Part shown: positions 22,317-35,200 of the stretch, piece by piece
How positions within the stretch are numbered: the first letter of the stretch is position 1
Layout of the letters: each line of letters starts with the position of its first letter
The notes under the pieces: generated by a model
What the model saw: the letters and a program-made list of their open reading frames with translations, nothing else
Databases searched by the model: none
Told to the model about the DNA's origin: nothing
Translations under genes and position numbers: made by a program
Source of the DNA: Acanthornis magna
Lineage: Eukaryota > Chordata > Aves > Passeriformes > Acanthizidae
Assembly: GCA_036785705.1 (NCBI GenBank)
Contig: JAWUZG010000051.1
Coordinates: 14,784,501 to 14,848,500 of the forward strand
Direction of reading: 5' to 3'
Length of the DNA: 64,000 nt

Positions 22317-25300
22317 TTACAGGGATGGGCCTTGCCATCTGAGCCATAACTTTTGTTCCTTTTCACTGGATTCACCCAATTTGTCAGTAACTGTCTCTAA
22401 TGACACCGCTATAACCAAACACAACAGGAAGACGCTCAGCTGGTGTTCATTGGCACAGCTCCACTGACTTCAAAGTCCCTGAAACTTTCAGGTGTGGTCA
22501 CACCAGGCATGTAGAGGGGGGGTTTATTATCATGTTCTCTGATGTGGTGCCTTTGTGTATGCATCCCAAACTGTGCTGCTGACACATTGCAAGCTCATGT
22601 CTAATTTATGGACCACTCTGAACCTTAGGTCTCTTTCTTAGCCTACCTATTTCCACAGCTCCCTTGGTGAATAATGTGTTTTAGATAATTTTCCCCATAT
22701 GTATTGGTTTGTACTTTTTCCCAAGTAGGATTAATTTTGTCACCCAGTGAACTACTCTCTGATTCTAGGGCTTTTTTTTATTCCCATCACCCTGAGGTAG
22801 TATCCTCGTGCCTGCAGACATGAGAAAGTTGAGGTTCACACTCTTGTCCAAAAGATCTAGAAAATACCAACATTATTACTCAGTGTTCTGCAAACTTGTG
22901 GAGAGTTATTGTTTGTAAGCCATTTTCCAGGCAGTCTTTTGTTGCCTGTTATTGACAAAGCATTTTAAATTGTGCTACTAAAACCAAAGACCCAAGTGTA
23001 GAGTTACAACATGATTGAAACAACCCTAAAAAAAAAAAGACAGGACAAAGCAGCTTAGCACTGTGAAACCTTAGCTGCAAAGCACTCTTAGCACTTCCCT
23101 GTCTGGCTGCCAGGCAAATGCCTCCTAAAAGCTAAAATGGCTTGAAGGCTGCTCTGATTCATCTCACTGACCTCAGGCAGGTGGAAACCAGAGGTGAGGA
23201 CAGGAAGAACGTGAAGGTGACATGCTTGCATTGGTGACCTGGAGAAGGGATAGAACAGGAGGCAGCGGCTTCCTGCAGTGCAGGACAGGAAGGGAGGGTA
23301 CTCAGGGGGTCATGTAAGGCACGTTTGAACCTGGCTCTGTGTTAAACTTCTCATGTCAGATTTGCTCCACCTACAGCTCTCCCTCTTCCTGTTCATCTCA
23401 CACTCTACTGAAATCTATTTTAGAAGCTTCTGACGCAGTCTACTTTCTCTTCATGCTTCCATGCTGTAGATCTTGCTGCTTATCCTTTGACAGGTGAGAT
23501 AGCATCGAGGTTCAGAGACAGCGCTGGATTTAGGCAGTCAAATGATGTATACACTGCGGGATTGTGGGGAAGCAGCTGCAGCAGAAGGCAAGATCAGAAG
23601 CACAGAAAGTTTGCCAGGAGCCCCTCATGAAGTGGCACGGGTCATAAGGAGGCACTCTCCCAACTGCAAAATATGGCCAGAGCTTTTCTTCCAGTCTGAA
23701 TTAGTGCATCTGGACTATAAAATTGCAGAGGTTGTGATGCTGCACCACAAGTGACAGGCACATAGGACTTACAAGCAAATTTTTTTAAACAGGAGAGAAA
23801 TTAGACACAAAGAACACTTTCTTTGTTTCTAATAACATTATGATTACTTTTGTCAGGTTTTCTAGATTTGTTTCTGCTGTTATCAATCATGCATACAGCA
23901 TAAGAACTGCATTTGCAAATGGAACAGGAACTTGCCTGCAAAAAAATTGTAGCCTACATCTACCCTGAATATTAATCAGCAGCCAGGCCCAGGTAGTAGA
24001 ACTGGTGCTCTGCTATTTCCCTGTTAAAGCACTGCAACCACCTCTTGGTGCAAACATGGTGTAGAAACCCACAGAAGGAGAAAAGATGAAGGGACCACAC
24101 AGTGTACAGGAAGGCTGTAATCTTCTTGGGTGGCAAGGGAGCTGGGTGGGAGGTGGAGGCAAGATCGAGGCTCCCAAATGCATCAGCAAGGGCAGAAGAG
24201 TTGTGAAAGCAAGGAGGAGAAAACTGGGAAGGTCAAACACCTGAGATCAAGACAGGCAAAAACCCTGTGGCACCTTTATATAGTGTAAGGAATCTGATAG
24301 CAACTTGAGGCCAAGCTGCACTTGGAATTTCAGTGTTCCTTGGCTCTTGCTTTTATACCCATTGCAGAGCTAAGCCCTGAGTTAATCTGTCTTGCAATCG
24401 ACCCTCCTTGTACCACTGCACAGTACATTACCTTTTATTGGGTTGTGTTTCCTGGTGAACACATCTGAAATATCCACAAAAAAACACTGAAGTCACTAAT
24501 TCACAGTAACAGGATCCACATTTCCCTATAATCTCGTTCAGTTCCTGATACTGTCTAGATATGTGGTTTCTTCAACAATGAGAGTGAATGCCTTGACAGA
24601 TTTAATTAATTAATGCTCAAGAGCCTGGTTGAATATTCAGCTGAACAGCCTTTTGAAAGTATCACATGCTCTCTTCTCTCCCATCTCCAATCTCAGAAAT
24701 GCAGCGTCCTCCCAAGGGCTTTTTGGTACCCAGATACCCAATCCAAGATTTTTTCATGCTGTTTTTCCTATCCTGTGGTTCTACAGGAACAGGGCAGGAC
24801 AGGAGAACCCCCTCAAATTTTAATTCAAGATAATTGAAGTAATTTCTTTAGGCACTTTCTCTAGGCGGTGCTTTACTTTCAAGCTGAACCATTTCATTTC
24901 ACTAATGCAAACTTGCTGCTGTGTATTTTATTAAAGGGTAAAACTAATTATTATGCCCTTTTAAAAATACTGAATTAAATAGAACAGTCTAATACTAGAA
25001 ATTTCCCAATGAGCTAATTGAAAACATTATGGCAAAGGATACCAATAAAACTACTGTTTTTTGAGGCCATTCACATTTCTTCGTAGTGGAATTGGAATTA
25101 AAAAGCCAGCCTAGGAAATAATTTTAGCTAGCTCCAATCACATAAGTATGCACTAAATACTAAAATAACACCGAAAAAATTCTATATGGTATTTAGAAAA
25201 ACAGGAAATAATATATTATGTAAATACATTTCTGACCATGTAGGTAGGGAAGGTAGCATTAATATTGGGGAAAGAAAAAAAAAAAAGAAGAAGAAAAAAA

Positions 25301-26165
25301 AGTCTAATAAATAAAGGGTGTATGAAACATAAGCAAAAGACTGTGGATGAGTAACCTCAGCTGTGGTATTGTGTGCTCTGTCCCTGGATCCCTGACAGAG
25401 AGTTTCTGCTGTTTGTGAGCTCTGCTCCCCCTTCTCTTCTGCCTTTTATGGGTGCCCCCGTGTTCACTCACATTCTTTATCTTCTTTCCTCACCTGTCCT
25501 ATCTCTTTTTCCTACACAGGACTCTGTGAATCTCCTAACAATTTTCTATTGCCTTCTCCTCTTCCTGATCGCTTGTTTTAATTTCTCTGTCCCAGCCCAT
25601 GATCCCCATTCAGGCTATTCATACCCTGCACTTTCTGGCTCTCCCAGTAACCCACTTTACTGCAGCTCCCTTTCTTCTCCCCCAGCTTTTATTTCCTCAG
25701 GAATTCCTCCTCCCTCTCTAGGACACTCCGGTTTTGCAGTTACCTGAGCACTGCAATCGCTCCCAACACTCTGCCTTTGCTCTCACAGTTTGCTCTCTGG
25801 GCCCACCAACACAGACCGTGAGCTTCCATGTCTGGCTTCTACTTGAGCTATGTCCATCCATCTCTTCTCCCCTCTTTTCCTCACCCTTATCTTTTGTTTC
25901 CTGCAGTCATCTTTAGTGACAGGTACTCTGCAAGGAGCCACTTTCTTTTGTTTTTGTTCTTTATTCAGTCCTCGTTACCTTTCATCATGGAGTCAGCTTG
26001 GTGCCGTTATTGACCTGCTGAACCCTTAATCTCTTTCACACACCTATTAATCAAGCTGCAAGAGGAACTGCCAAGAATCAACACAAATATGAAGTCCAGT
26101 CTCCCCAGACCTTGGAGATACGTTGGGATATTTTGCCATGTGGGTTCTCAATATGGCTTTGTTGT
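22317..26165. other. Non-coding stretch, no gene recognised
   Basis: Contains an A-rich run at about 25268-25300 and a pyrimidine-rich segment at 25370-25990 that produces leucine/serine/proline-rich open frames (for example 124 codons at 25373-25747). No domain or splice pattern supports a gene. Confidence 0.55.
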
Positions 26166-26229
26166 GGATGGATGGATGGATGGATGGATGGATGGATGGA
26201 TGGATGGATGGATGGATGGATGGATGGAT
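26166..26229 (+). repeat. (GGAT)16 microsatellite
   Basis: Sixteen perfect GGAT units. The minus strand reads as a His-Pro-Ser-Ile repeat inside an open frame (26407-26078), which is a consequence of the repeat and not a gene. Confidence 0.97.
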
Positions 26230-29200
26230 GAGTTATCTGTGACAGTGGGAAATGAATAAATGTAATTCTCTTGTACAGAGTGCCACTTCTGTATCTCAAC
26301 TGCAACACTAATTGCATCACCCTATGACTGTTCATTGCTGTTCTGCACAAGGACACAAACAGATTCTGTGAAAATAAATACAAAACACCACTGGAGAAAC
26401 AACTCATAGTTCAATGTAACTTACATTTCTGCATCCTCAAATCTCAATGTGCAGGATGTCCTGTGAGCGCAATACCACAGGCGAAAGACAATTGATTTAA
26501 TTGATTCTTATTGGCAGAATCCCCATCTGCAGATTGAAATTCCTGGATAAACAGTAAAACAGATCTCTTGGCAAAGGACAGAGAGATTGATTTAGCAATG
26601 GGGAACTGAGAGAGACGGGAAGAAACTTCCTCTTGAGGGAAGAAAACTGGGAAACAAATCTAAAACTGCATTATAAAACAGTTCTCCACCGGTACCAAAG
26701 CAAAAATCATTCAGATGTCCCACCTGCCTCCTTCCTCTGACCTCTCCCTCATCAAGGACCGAGAGGCAGGTATCCTTACAGCAATTAGATTTAAGCAAAC
26801 AAAACAAATTGGAGAGGTCATGAGTGTGTTATCCAAGTGTAAGAACAGGCCTCTTGCATCAGCATTTAGTGAGCCAGCATGTAAGAATGATGGATGGGGA
26901 GTCTGGGGGAAGGGAGATAAGGAAGTGTCCTCACTGTTGAAGCCCCCATTGAGTTTGATTGGAATATGTGAGCGGGAGACTTGCAAGGAATATGGAGCTG
27001 ATAATCAAAAACATGACAGGGAAACAGATGTTGCCTGCTTTGGAGACTCTCCTTGCACATTCAACACAATGGAAAGGGCTCAGATAATAAAACAGAGAGA
27101 ATCCCAGCAAGAAATATAGCGTGCTGACACTTTTATGACCTGAGATGCTTACAAAATACAGAAATGGCGTTTTGTTTGCTTTCCATGCGCAGCTTGATAT
27201 CACATGCTCAGCTCTCTCTGCTGCCACTCGGAGTCAGGAAGGACAATATATTTTCCTTTCCAGATAAACCTAGTGATTCTAGTCAGGTGCAGAAAGCAAA
27301 TAAATTACATAAGAAGACTTTCTGTATCTATTAATCAAGAGGCTTGTCATTTTCCAGGCCTTGATCCACATGAAAGAAAGTGAGGAGGGGGAGGGGGACC
27401 TAGGAATAAAGGAGGATGTGGAAGGGAGCAGAAAGAAGATTCCTGCTGAAGCTGCTTGAGAGGTTTCTCATAGCACGAAGGACAACAGCTTAGACAAACG
27501 TATTGAAAAACAACTCCCTACCCTCTCCTTTTGAAGATTTTCCTCTGCAAGCCAAGGGGACATGGTCCAGAAGGAGAAATGTATGAACCAGGAATATTCC
27601 AGTATGCTTTTGGGGAAGTTATTTTCCTTCTTCTTTTGAATATTGAGAGGAAAAAGCCCTGCTGTTGAAAAAAAGAGCCACATTCAACACCTTGTCTTCA
27701 AGTATATCCCAACAGGCTGTGTCACATACTTGGAGGCTTGTTTCCAGCCAAGTATTTGCGGACTGTAGCAACAGGGCTGGCCACTTACACAGACAAAGGA
27801 GGAGATAATTTTCAGTACAGAGCACAATAATTCTAATATCGAGTAGAGAGATATGATGGGCTCAGTAGTTTGCATGAGAAACTGGCTCAATTCCCCTCTC
27901 AGAAACTGACCTCACATGTAACATTAAAACAAGGCTCAGAAGAATCTTATTAAGGCAGTCATATTTACTTTCTTCCTTGGATCATCCTGAATGTAAATCA
28001 AGGAATATTTATAGCATTTTTAAGATCTTCCAAGAAAACAAGCTAGGAAAGCATAAAGTTACTATATGGAGGGACTGAATTATTGCTGCAGACCAAACAT
28101 GAATCAGAATAACATCCCACATGGAAAACTGTCAGGAAAGTTCTTGAACCAGGAACCTGGTTCACGGCCAAAGAGTAAATCTGGTTCTCTCTGAATCAAC
28201 TGCCTGAGAAAATCTGTCTACACACTGCAAGATAATCATGTAGTGACAATATGGGCAAAGCAGTTTTTAGCTCTGAGGTTCTTACTAAGGCTAAACTCAG
28301 CTTAGGGAAGCTGGTCTCTCTAGGCTCCTTCTACCATCTTTGACAAGAGGATGGCTTTTCCCTGAGGCACCTTGGAGGACTGGAGCTTAGGTGCTTCTGC
28401 ATTGCTTCCTGGAGCTGCCTACACAACCGTGTGTCTCCTATCCTTCTAATTTCTACACAGAAATGGGCAGCAGAACAGTTCATATCCACAGCTAAAGTAT
28501 TGTGATTTGAGCAATGGTTCAAGTTCTGATATCTACACCTATGAGAGAATGGTCAAAATTGGAAGGGAATAAAAAAAATTCTAGAAAATAATTTAATGAT
28601 TAATATGAGTTGAGGAATATCTGCTTTATAGTGAGAAAGGAAGAAAGGCAGACCTATCTTATCCAATAGATGTTTTGAGAAGAGATTTGAGCATTAACTA
28701 TAAATGCCTGTGTGGGGAAGAGGTATGTGATAAGAAAAAGCTCTTTGGTTTAGCAAGAAAAGACTATGAGAGTTGCAAATTTGGATTGGAAAGCACTTCT
28801 AATTAATGAAATCACCAACTGAGAGATGAGGGATTTTCCATTACAAAAATGCTTTACATCAAAACTGAAAAGATTTATAAAGGATATGCTATAACTCAAC
28901 CACAGGCTACTAAAGTCACTGAAAAAAACTCTAAACCCTTTAGGTTTACTACTTTGATCTTAAATCCTGTAGAGGCCTACAGTTTTTTGTAACTCTGCCA
29001 ATAACCTCTTAGCTTGTTGGCAGTCTCTGTGCTAGGTAATATTCAAGATCAACCAAAGATGATTCTGTAATTTTTACTCCTACTTTAGCATATGTTGTCA
29101 GGCAGACAATGGGAGTACTGACAATACTGGCTAACAAACATTTCTTCTGCATATCATATTCTGTTGAAAGTGAGTCCAGAATACAGCCATCAAGTCTTTC

Positions 29201-32200
29201 ATAATTAATGGCAATGCAGTAAAGTTTCTTAACTGGATGCCCACACTTCTCAGACAGGGAATTTATCTCTAGATTTACATTGTGACTTGCTACATCTATG
29301 CCTTCTGTGGGTCCTGATAGGTGTAACAGAATATCAAACACAAAACTTTCTCCTCATCTGAGTTTCTTACAGATATATTTGTTTGTTGACTTTTAATTAA
29401 GAAGTGGTGTACTCGTTTCCATTACATTTCCTGATCTGGAGAGATCCAGTTGCTTAACTAATAAGCCTCTCATTTAACATATTCTTCTGCCTTAGGAAGG
29501 TTTTCCTGAAAACCTTTTTCACTTTAGTATAATACCTGTCTTTGCCCCAGCACGCTGGCCACGTTCTTGAGTTCCCTGCATGCAGCATTCCCATTCTTTG
29601 TTCAGGCAGTTACTAGTAGGTATGGAAGTGCCAAATGTCATTCAAGATGACGAGTAATATATCCACTCTGGGTCTCAGGAAGGCCCTCAATCCACATACA
29701 TCTGTTTTTCCAGTAATCCCCAGCTTCTCCCTCAGTTTTGTTACCATTTTCTGTGTAGCTCCAAGGTATTCTAATTGTTTTTCAATTAACGAATTCTGGG
29801 ATGGGAAAGCCCGTAATTTGCAATATAAAAACTTCACTTTGGAAAAATGCGTGTAGAGTTTAGAGACAGGATATTTGACAGGGCAGTATCACAATGTGGA
29901 TATTGTGAGAATATTTTCACGACAGTGAGAATCCAATTTCAGGGATAACCATACACACTGGGCATTCCTTCTGCTTTAGGCCATGATAATCTGTGTTTTA
30001 CACTTTTGATTATGAGTGGTTTGCAACAGAAAACAGCATTGAGGGTGTTACACATGATTGCATTCCATTATGTTCCCATTTTGTCTTCTGGTTGTCCATA
30101 ATGGACCACCATTCATCTGTAGTGTGTGAGTGATGGGCTGGGAGATACCCATTCAGAGGTGTATTTACAGTGGATGGAAATTGTGCCACAAAATGAGGGC
30201 CAGGTGGGAAGTCTGTGGGAAGCTGTAGGGAGTTGTCAGGCATCAGGGCTGTGGGCGCTGTGTCCACACAGCTCCTCAAGCTCCAAAACCTGTGCAACCA
30301 CCTGACAGAAGCAAGCTATATTGCAGGATGTAAACTTCATGTCCCCACATTGCAGGGATATCCACTACACTGGACACAGCTGTTTACACCATGCTTTCTT
30401 CTGTTTAAGTTTTCTACAGTAGGTACCCTATGCTGCCTAGGCATATCCCACTAAAACAATAATAATAAAAAAAGCCGAAATTTTGCTGATCCTCATGGCA
30501 GCTTCTTTATGTCTAAAAGTGTCTCTCTTTTAGTGTTGAGCAACCTCCTTCCTTCCGTGTACAGTGCATCATCAGTGGAAAATTTTGCTCCTTTTTAAAA
30601 ATACTGAATGAGGCAGAGAGCAAAATATGGTTCTTTTTAGCTCACTGAGATGATGCCATTTTCCTCTCACATAGCATTCCCAGTATGTGATGTTTCATCC
30701 TCCTTTGACAGAAAAAGGAAAACAAGTTTTCAGAGAACCTGCCTCTCACCAGCTGGCAGATCCCCACTGAAAACTGGCTTGGAAAGCTCACTGTGACTTC
30801 CTTGGGCTACAGAAGGACTGGTGGATGTGGGAGTGCTGAGTGATTGAGGGTGTGTATTGTATGTTCAGAAAACATGGAATGTAGTTGTGTGCGTGTGCGG
30901 GTGGGGATAATGTCTTTGTTAATGCCTAGGTGGGTGAGACATTAAACAAATTAAAGGTCATTGTTTGGGACACAGAGCCTGCAGCACCAGTGAAATCAAC
31001 GTGTTCGTGCTGCAATTGGCAATCAAGAGCCACACCTGCCCAGCAAGACTTGCAATTTTTAGATTAATGTGGACACATTGACAGGCTTTACATCCCTGAT
31101 CAATGTAGCAATGGATGGCTCTTCCAGTCTAAGGAGCATTCACAAAAATAAAAATATTCTTTCTCCCCATCTACCTTCTCCCTAGTAATTTCTCCACATA
31201 AGATTCAATTAGTAAGCACGTGAGAGAAACAGCTTTTCTGACCGGGTGAGAAATGTGACATCCAAGTCTCGTTCTGTTTCTCTCAAAGCTTATCTAAACA
31301 GTTTGCAATTACCCCAACTAACACCTCTGGGAAGCCAGAGCTAAGGTTGCATATGTTGCCTGTAATTTAGGAACTTGATAAAAACATGGATAATGTTGCT
31401 TAAATAAAAAGGATCTGGATTGTAAGAAATGGGAGGTAAGATTAGAGATAAAAACATGCTGGAAAGGACAGAAATGCAGAACCAGCAGGGAATGTAGAGT
31501 TCTCTGGGGTGCACCTTTGAATATTGTGTGTCTATGCAGGAGATCATAGCACCTGTTAAATTTAATACATATTAAATCTTGTCATATCTTATATATCTGA
31601 GCAAATGTAGCATACCTTCATATTTTGCTGGCAGTTTACAATTCCCAGATTTCAGTTTATGTTACAGAGAGTATGTATTCAATTCCCAATGAAAAGCTGA
31701 TTTAAAGGGCACCGCAGGGAATTGTAAGAGATTAAATTGTTTTAATATTTTCAGTACATGGAAGGGGGAATTTAAATGGGAATCTGGGAACCTTTGTTCC
31801 TTTTGTGAGATGTAAAGGTCAAGATTTTGCCATAGATCCAAGAGCTGGAAAAGAGTTTCTGGTTGTGTAGATGTCCACATGTCCTGGGTGGGAGCTTAAG
31901 ATGTTCTTAAATCACATACAATGCACATTGATGGCTCATTTTGTCAATGAACACAGGGATTACAAATCTCTGTGGGTTGTTTTCATTACTGCAAATGGAA
32001 GATGTGCAGTAAGAGGAAAACAAGCTACAGATTGTTGAGATCTTGAACTTTCTGAGGTTTTAGATTTGTATGTTACCTCACTGAATTTCTGTTAAGCTTA
32101 CTTACTTTAAACTCTAGTCTTTCACCATTATTTTTCATTCTTCAGATATGAATAGTATTTTCTTAATTTTAATTTAATTTAGACCGTTGGAGTGCTCATT

Positions 32201-35200
32201 TTTCTGCGAAAGAAATGTCACCCCTTTCTAGAATAAAATTATTTGTATGCAAAAGTCCACTGCAAGACCTGACTTATATAAAAGCAATCTGTGCTGGCTG
32301 CGGTGATCATGTTCTGCCCTGACAGTCACAGTGTCCTCCTAGCACCACTGCACCACAGTGCTCATCATTGCCAAGTTGTATGCAATAAAAAATTCATGCA
32401 AGCCTTGCTTCCAGCTTTACTCCTCACAAAGCTCTGGCCCTTATAGCAGACCCTACCCATGCCACTCATGAGTAACCACAGGTTTTGTACAAGAGAGAAA
32501 GAGGAAAAAAAGGAGCAAGAAAAGATGGAGAGCTTCCTCTCCACTGTTCTTACTCCCAAGATAAAACAATGCACATTTTATGGTATCTTATATTTTATTT
32601 TTTAGCATTCTGTGCAACATTTCCTCTACTTCTGATAGGAACTGATCTTGGCAAGAATAAAAGCCATACTCATAGCTTGCTGCTTGCATAGGGAGAGAGC
32701 ACCTGAGATCCTCAACTACAGCAGACAAAGCCTTCTGAGTCTTTGGATAGATGGCACTATCATGTAGGAAAATTGGATATACACAGCTCCCAGTCACCTT
32801 CTCTGGTTTTTTTAACTGCTTAGGTAAATTCCCCCACATTCACTGAGAATTCAATACATGCTGTATCCAAGAAAGGAGTTACAAAAAAAATTAAATATGC
32901 CATAGCTGGCTGGGATGGGCTTCTTCAGGCTCATAAATCAGCAAGCAAAGCACCTAATGGCAGCTGTAGGTTTTTTTCAGCCTAGCTAATAAACGTTAAC
33001 CAAACTAGTCAGAGGCAACAGTCAGTGATGAGATCATCAGAGAAAAAGATTGCAAAATAGAGCTAAAAAATACATTGGTGCAAATAATTAACATATTTGC
33101 CCAAAAAAGATATAATTTGGGGTTAATCAAAACTATTCCTACATCCACACTAAATTTAACAAGTCTACAGAATTTTTTTGGGGGGGAGGGGGACAGGAAA
33201 AAAATATTTTTGACATTTTCTTGATAAACATTTTGATTTTTCCACAAAATATTTTGGTTTGAAATTTGCCTACAGGTAGTATTCTTAAGACTAAAGAACA
33301 ATTCACAGAATTTAAACGTATTGTCTGGCTTGGTATCGAAGAAAAAAAGTCATCTTGAAAGAACATTTTATTTTGCTGGGAGAAAAAAAATATTAGCAAA
33401 AATAAAAAAATAAGAAGCAAAAAAAATTTCCAAAACCAGCATTCAGTGCCATAAAAAAGGCTGACATTGAACACCCATGAGTTTGGCTCAGTTTGGCCAG
33501 GTCTTTCCCTAACCCTCTGTTTCTGGAATTGAGAGGTGATGGGTAATTACATGGAAGGCTGTCCCTTGGTACACGCTACAGCTCCATCAGGGAAGGGAGA
33601 AATACAACCAACCAAAAATGGCTGTCCCTTTTATTGATTTTACTCTCTGGGCCCCTAGAAGAACCTGAAAACCTAGACTACATGGAGAAAACCCATGATT
33701 TTGGCAGATCTGGAATTTTCCAGCCCATGTGCTTTTGAGTCATGACGTGCCAAAAAAATTGTGCAAAAAAAAAAATCCGTTTAAAAGAATGCTTCAGTTT
33801 CTGTACAAGTCTCCAAAAATGCCTCATCCAATTTGTCTCAAATTTTCCAGAAAACTTCTGCTCTGACATGAGATCATATATATGAAATGTAAGACAGACT
33901 AGTTTGTAGTTTTGGCAAAGCCAGGGAGGAAGACAAATTGGATTGTACTTTAAAAGAGAGAATTAGGGTCTCATCTTTGAATTATCACTTATTTAGGCAA
34001 GTCCTGCCTCTCATGACACTTTAATCATTAGAAATTATTAAAAGGGTAGTAAATATGTTACTGGGGACTACTTTGCACTGGCAAAGAGATCATAAAACAT
34101 GTAGGAGGAGGATGAAACATAAGGAAAATAGGGATGTGTGGGGAGACCGCAGAGAATAAAGAGGAAGTAGTTACAAAAACTTGTGTGCATGCTGTGTGCA
34201 AGGAAGGGCTGACAGGGATCTCAGGGGACTCTGTGGTGTAGCAGGATTTTAAGGACCATAGGGGACTGTAAAGGTCAGAAGAGGAAAGAACAAAGAGACG
34301 CTGAGAGGCTGGGGAGGTGAAGACCCTCCTGAGGAAAGAGAAAGAAATAAAAAGTAACTTTCTCTGGGAGGATTTAATAACTAGAGCTGCCACAAAACAG
34401 AGAGAATGGAAAGACAGTTTATGCCATTGCAGGAATCATACATACATAAATATTTTAAAGTGGATGGGCTAATCACTTTTGAGGGCTTGGGACACCCATC
34501 TTCCAAGGATTTGTACTGCAGGAAAGCTCTGGTACACCACCACCCACCTTGCTGCCAGGTCCTTCACTGCTCCCCTGAGTGCACCCAGGAAAGCACTGCT
34601 AAGGGGTAAAGTCAATATTCAATTAGTCAAAAATTTAATTAGTAAACTATGGTCTCAAAATACCTTAGGAGCAGCTTACAGTGTTTGAAACATGCATAAG
34701 GATAACTGGACTATACAAAATGGGGTAAGACCATCCACTTATGCTTTCAGCATGCTGAAGGTCACCACCTTAAAGAAATGAAACACTTCAAAATAAAATA
34801 CAAAATGATAAAATACAGTAACCAGTAATAATCTGCAAAGAAATAATTCTTTTCTAGAAACCCACCAACTCTTGTCTTAAACTCCTTTGAGTGCCTTGGG
34901 ACGATGGCTTTTATTACTTTTTGTCATGATTTCATTTTTCCTTTGCAAAGAAAATCTCTGTTACTCTTGGAAAGACATGGGAGGGAACCAGAGGTGTCAT
35001 GCAGCTCCCTGCCAGAAACACATATGAAGGCAGCCTACTTTGGCAGGAGGAAGATGACTGGCCCTGCCTGTCAGCCACATATGTTTCCTGGTCTTTATTC
35101 TTCCCAGCATTACCACATGTCACAAAGTACATTACAGAGCCTTGAGAGGAATTGCAGGCTTCCCACCCAAACAAAAACACAGAAAACCAACCCTGCAATT

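Noticed and set aside
26078..26407. 109-codon minus-strand open frame with His-Pro-Ser-Ile repeats
   Set aside because: The repeat part is the (GGAT)16 microsatellite read in frame; flanks show no domain.
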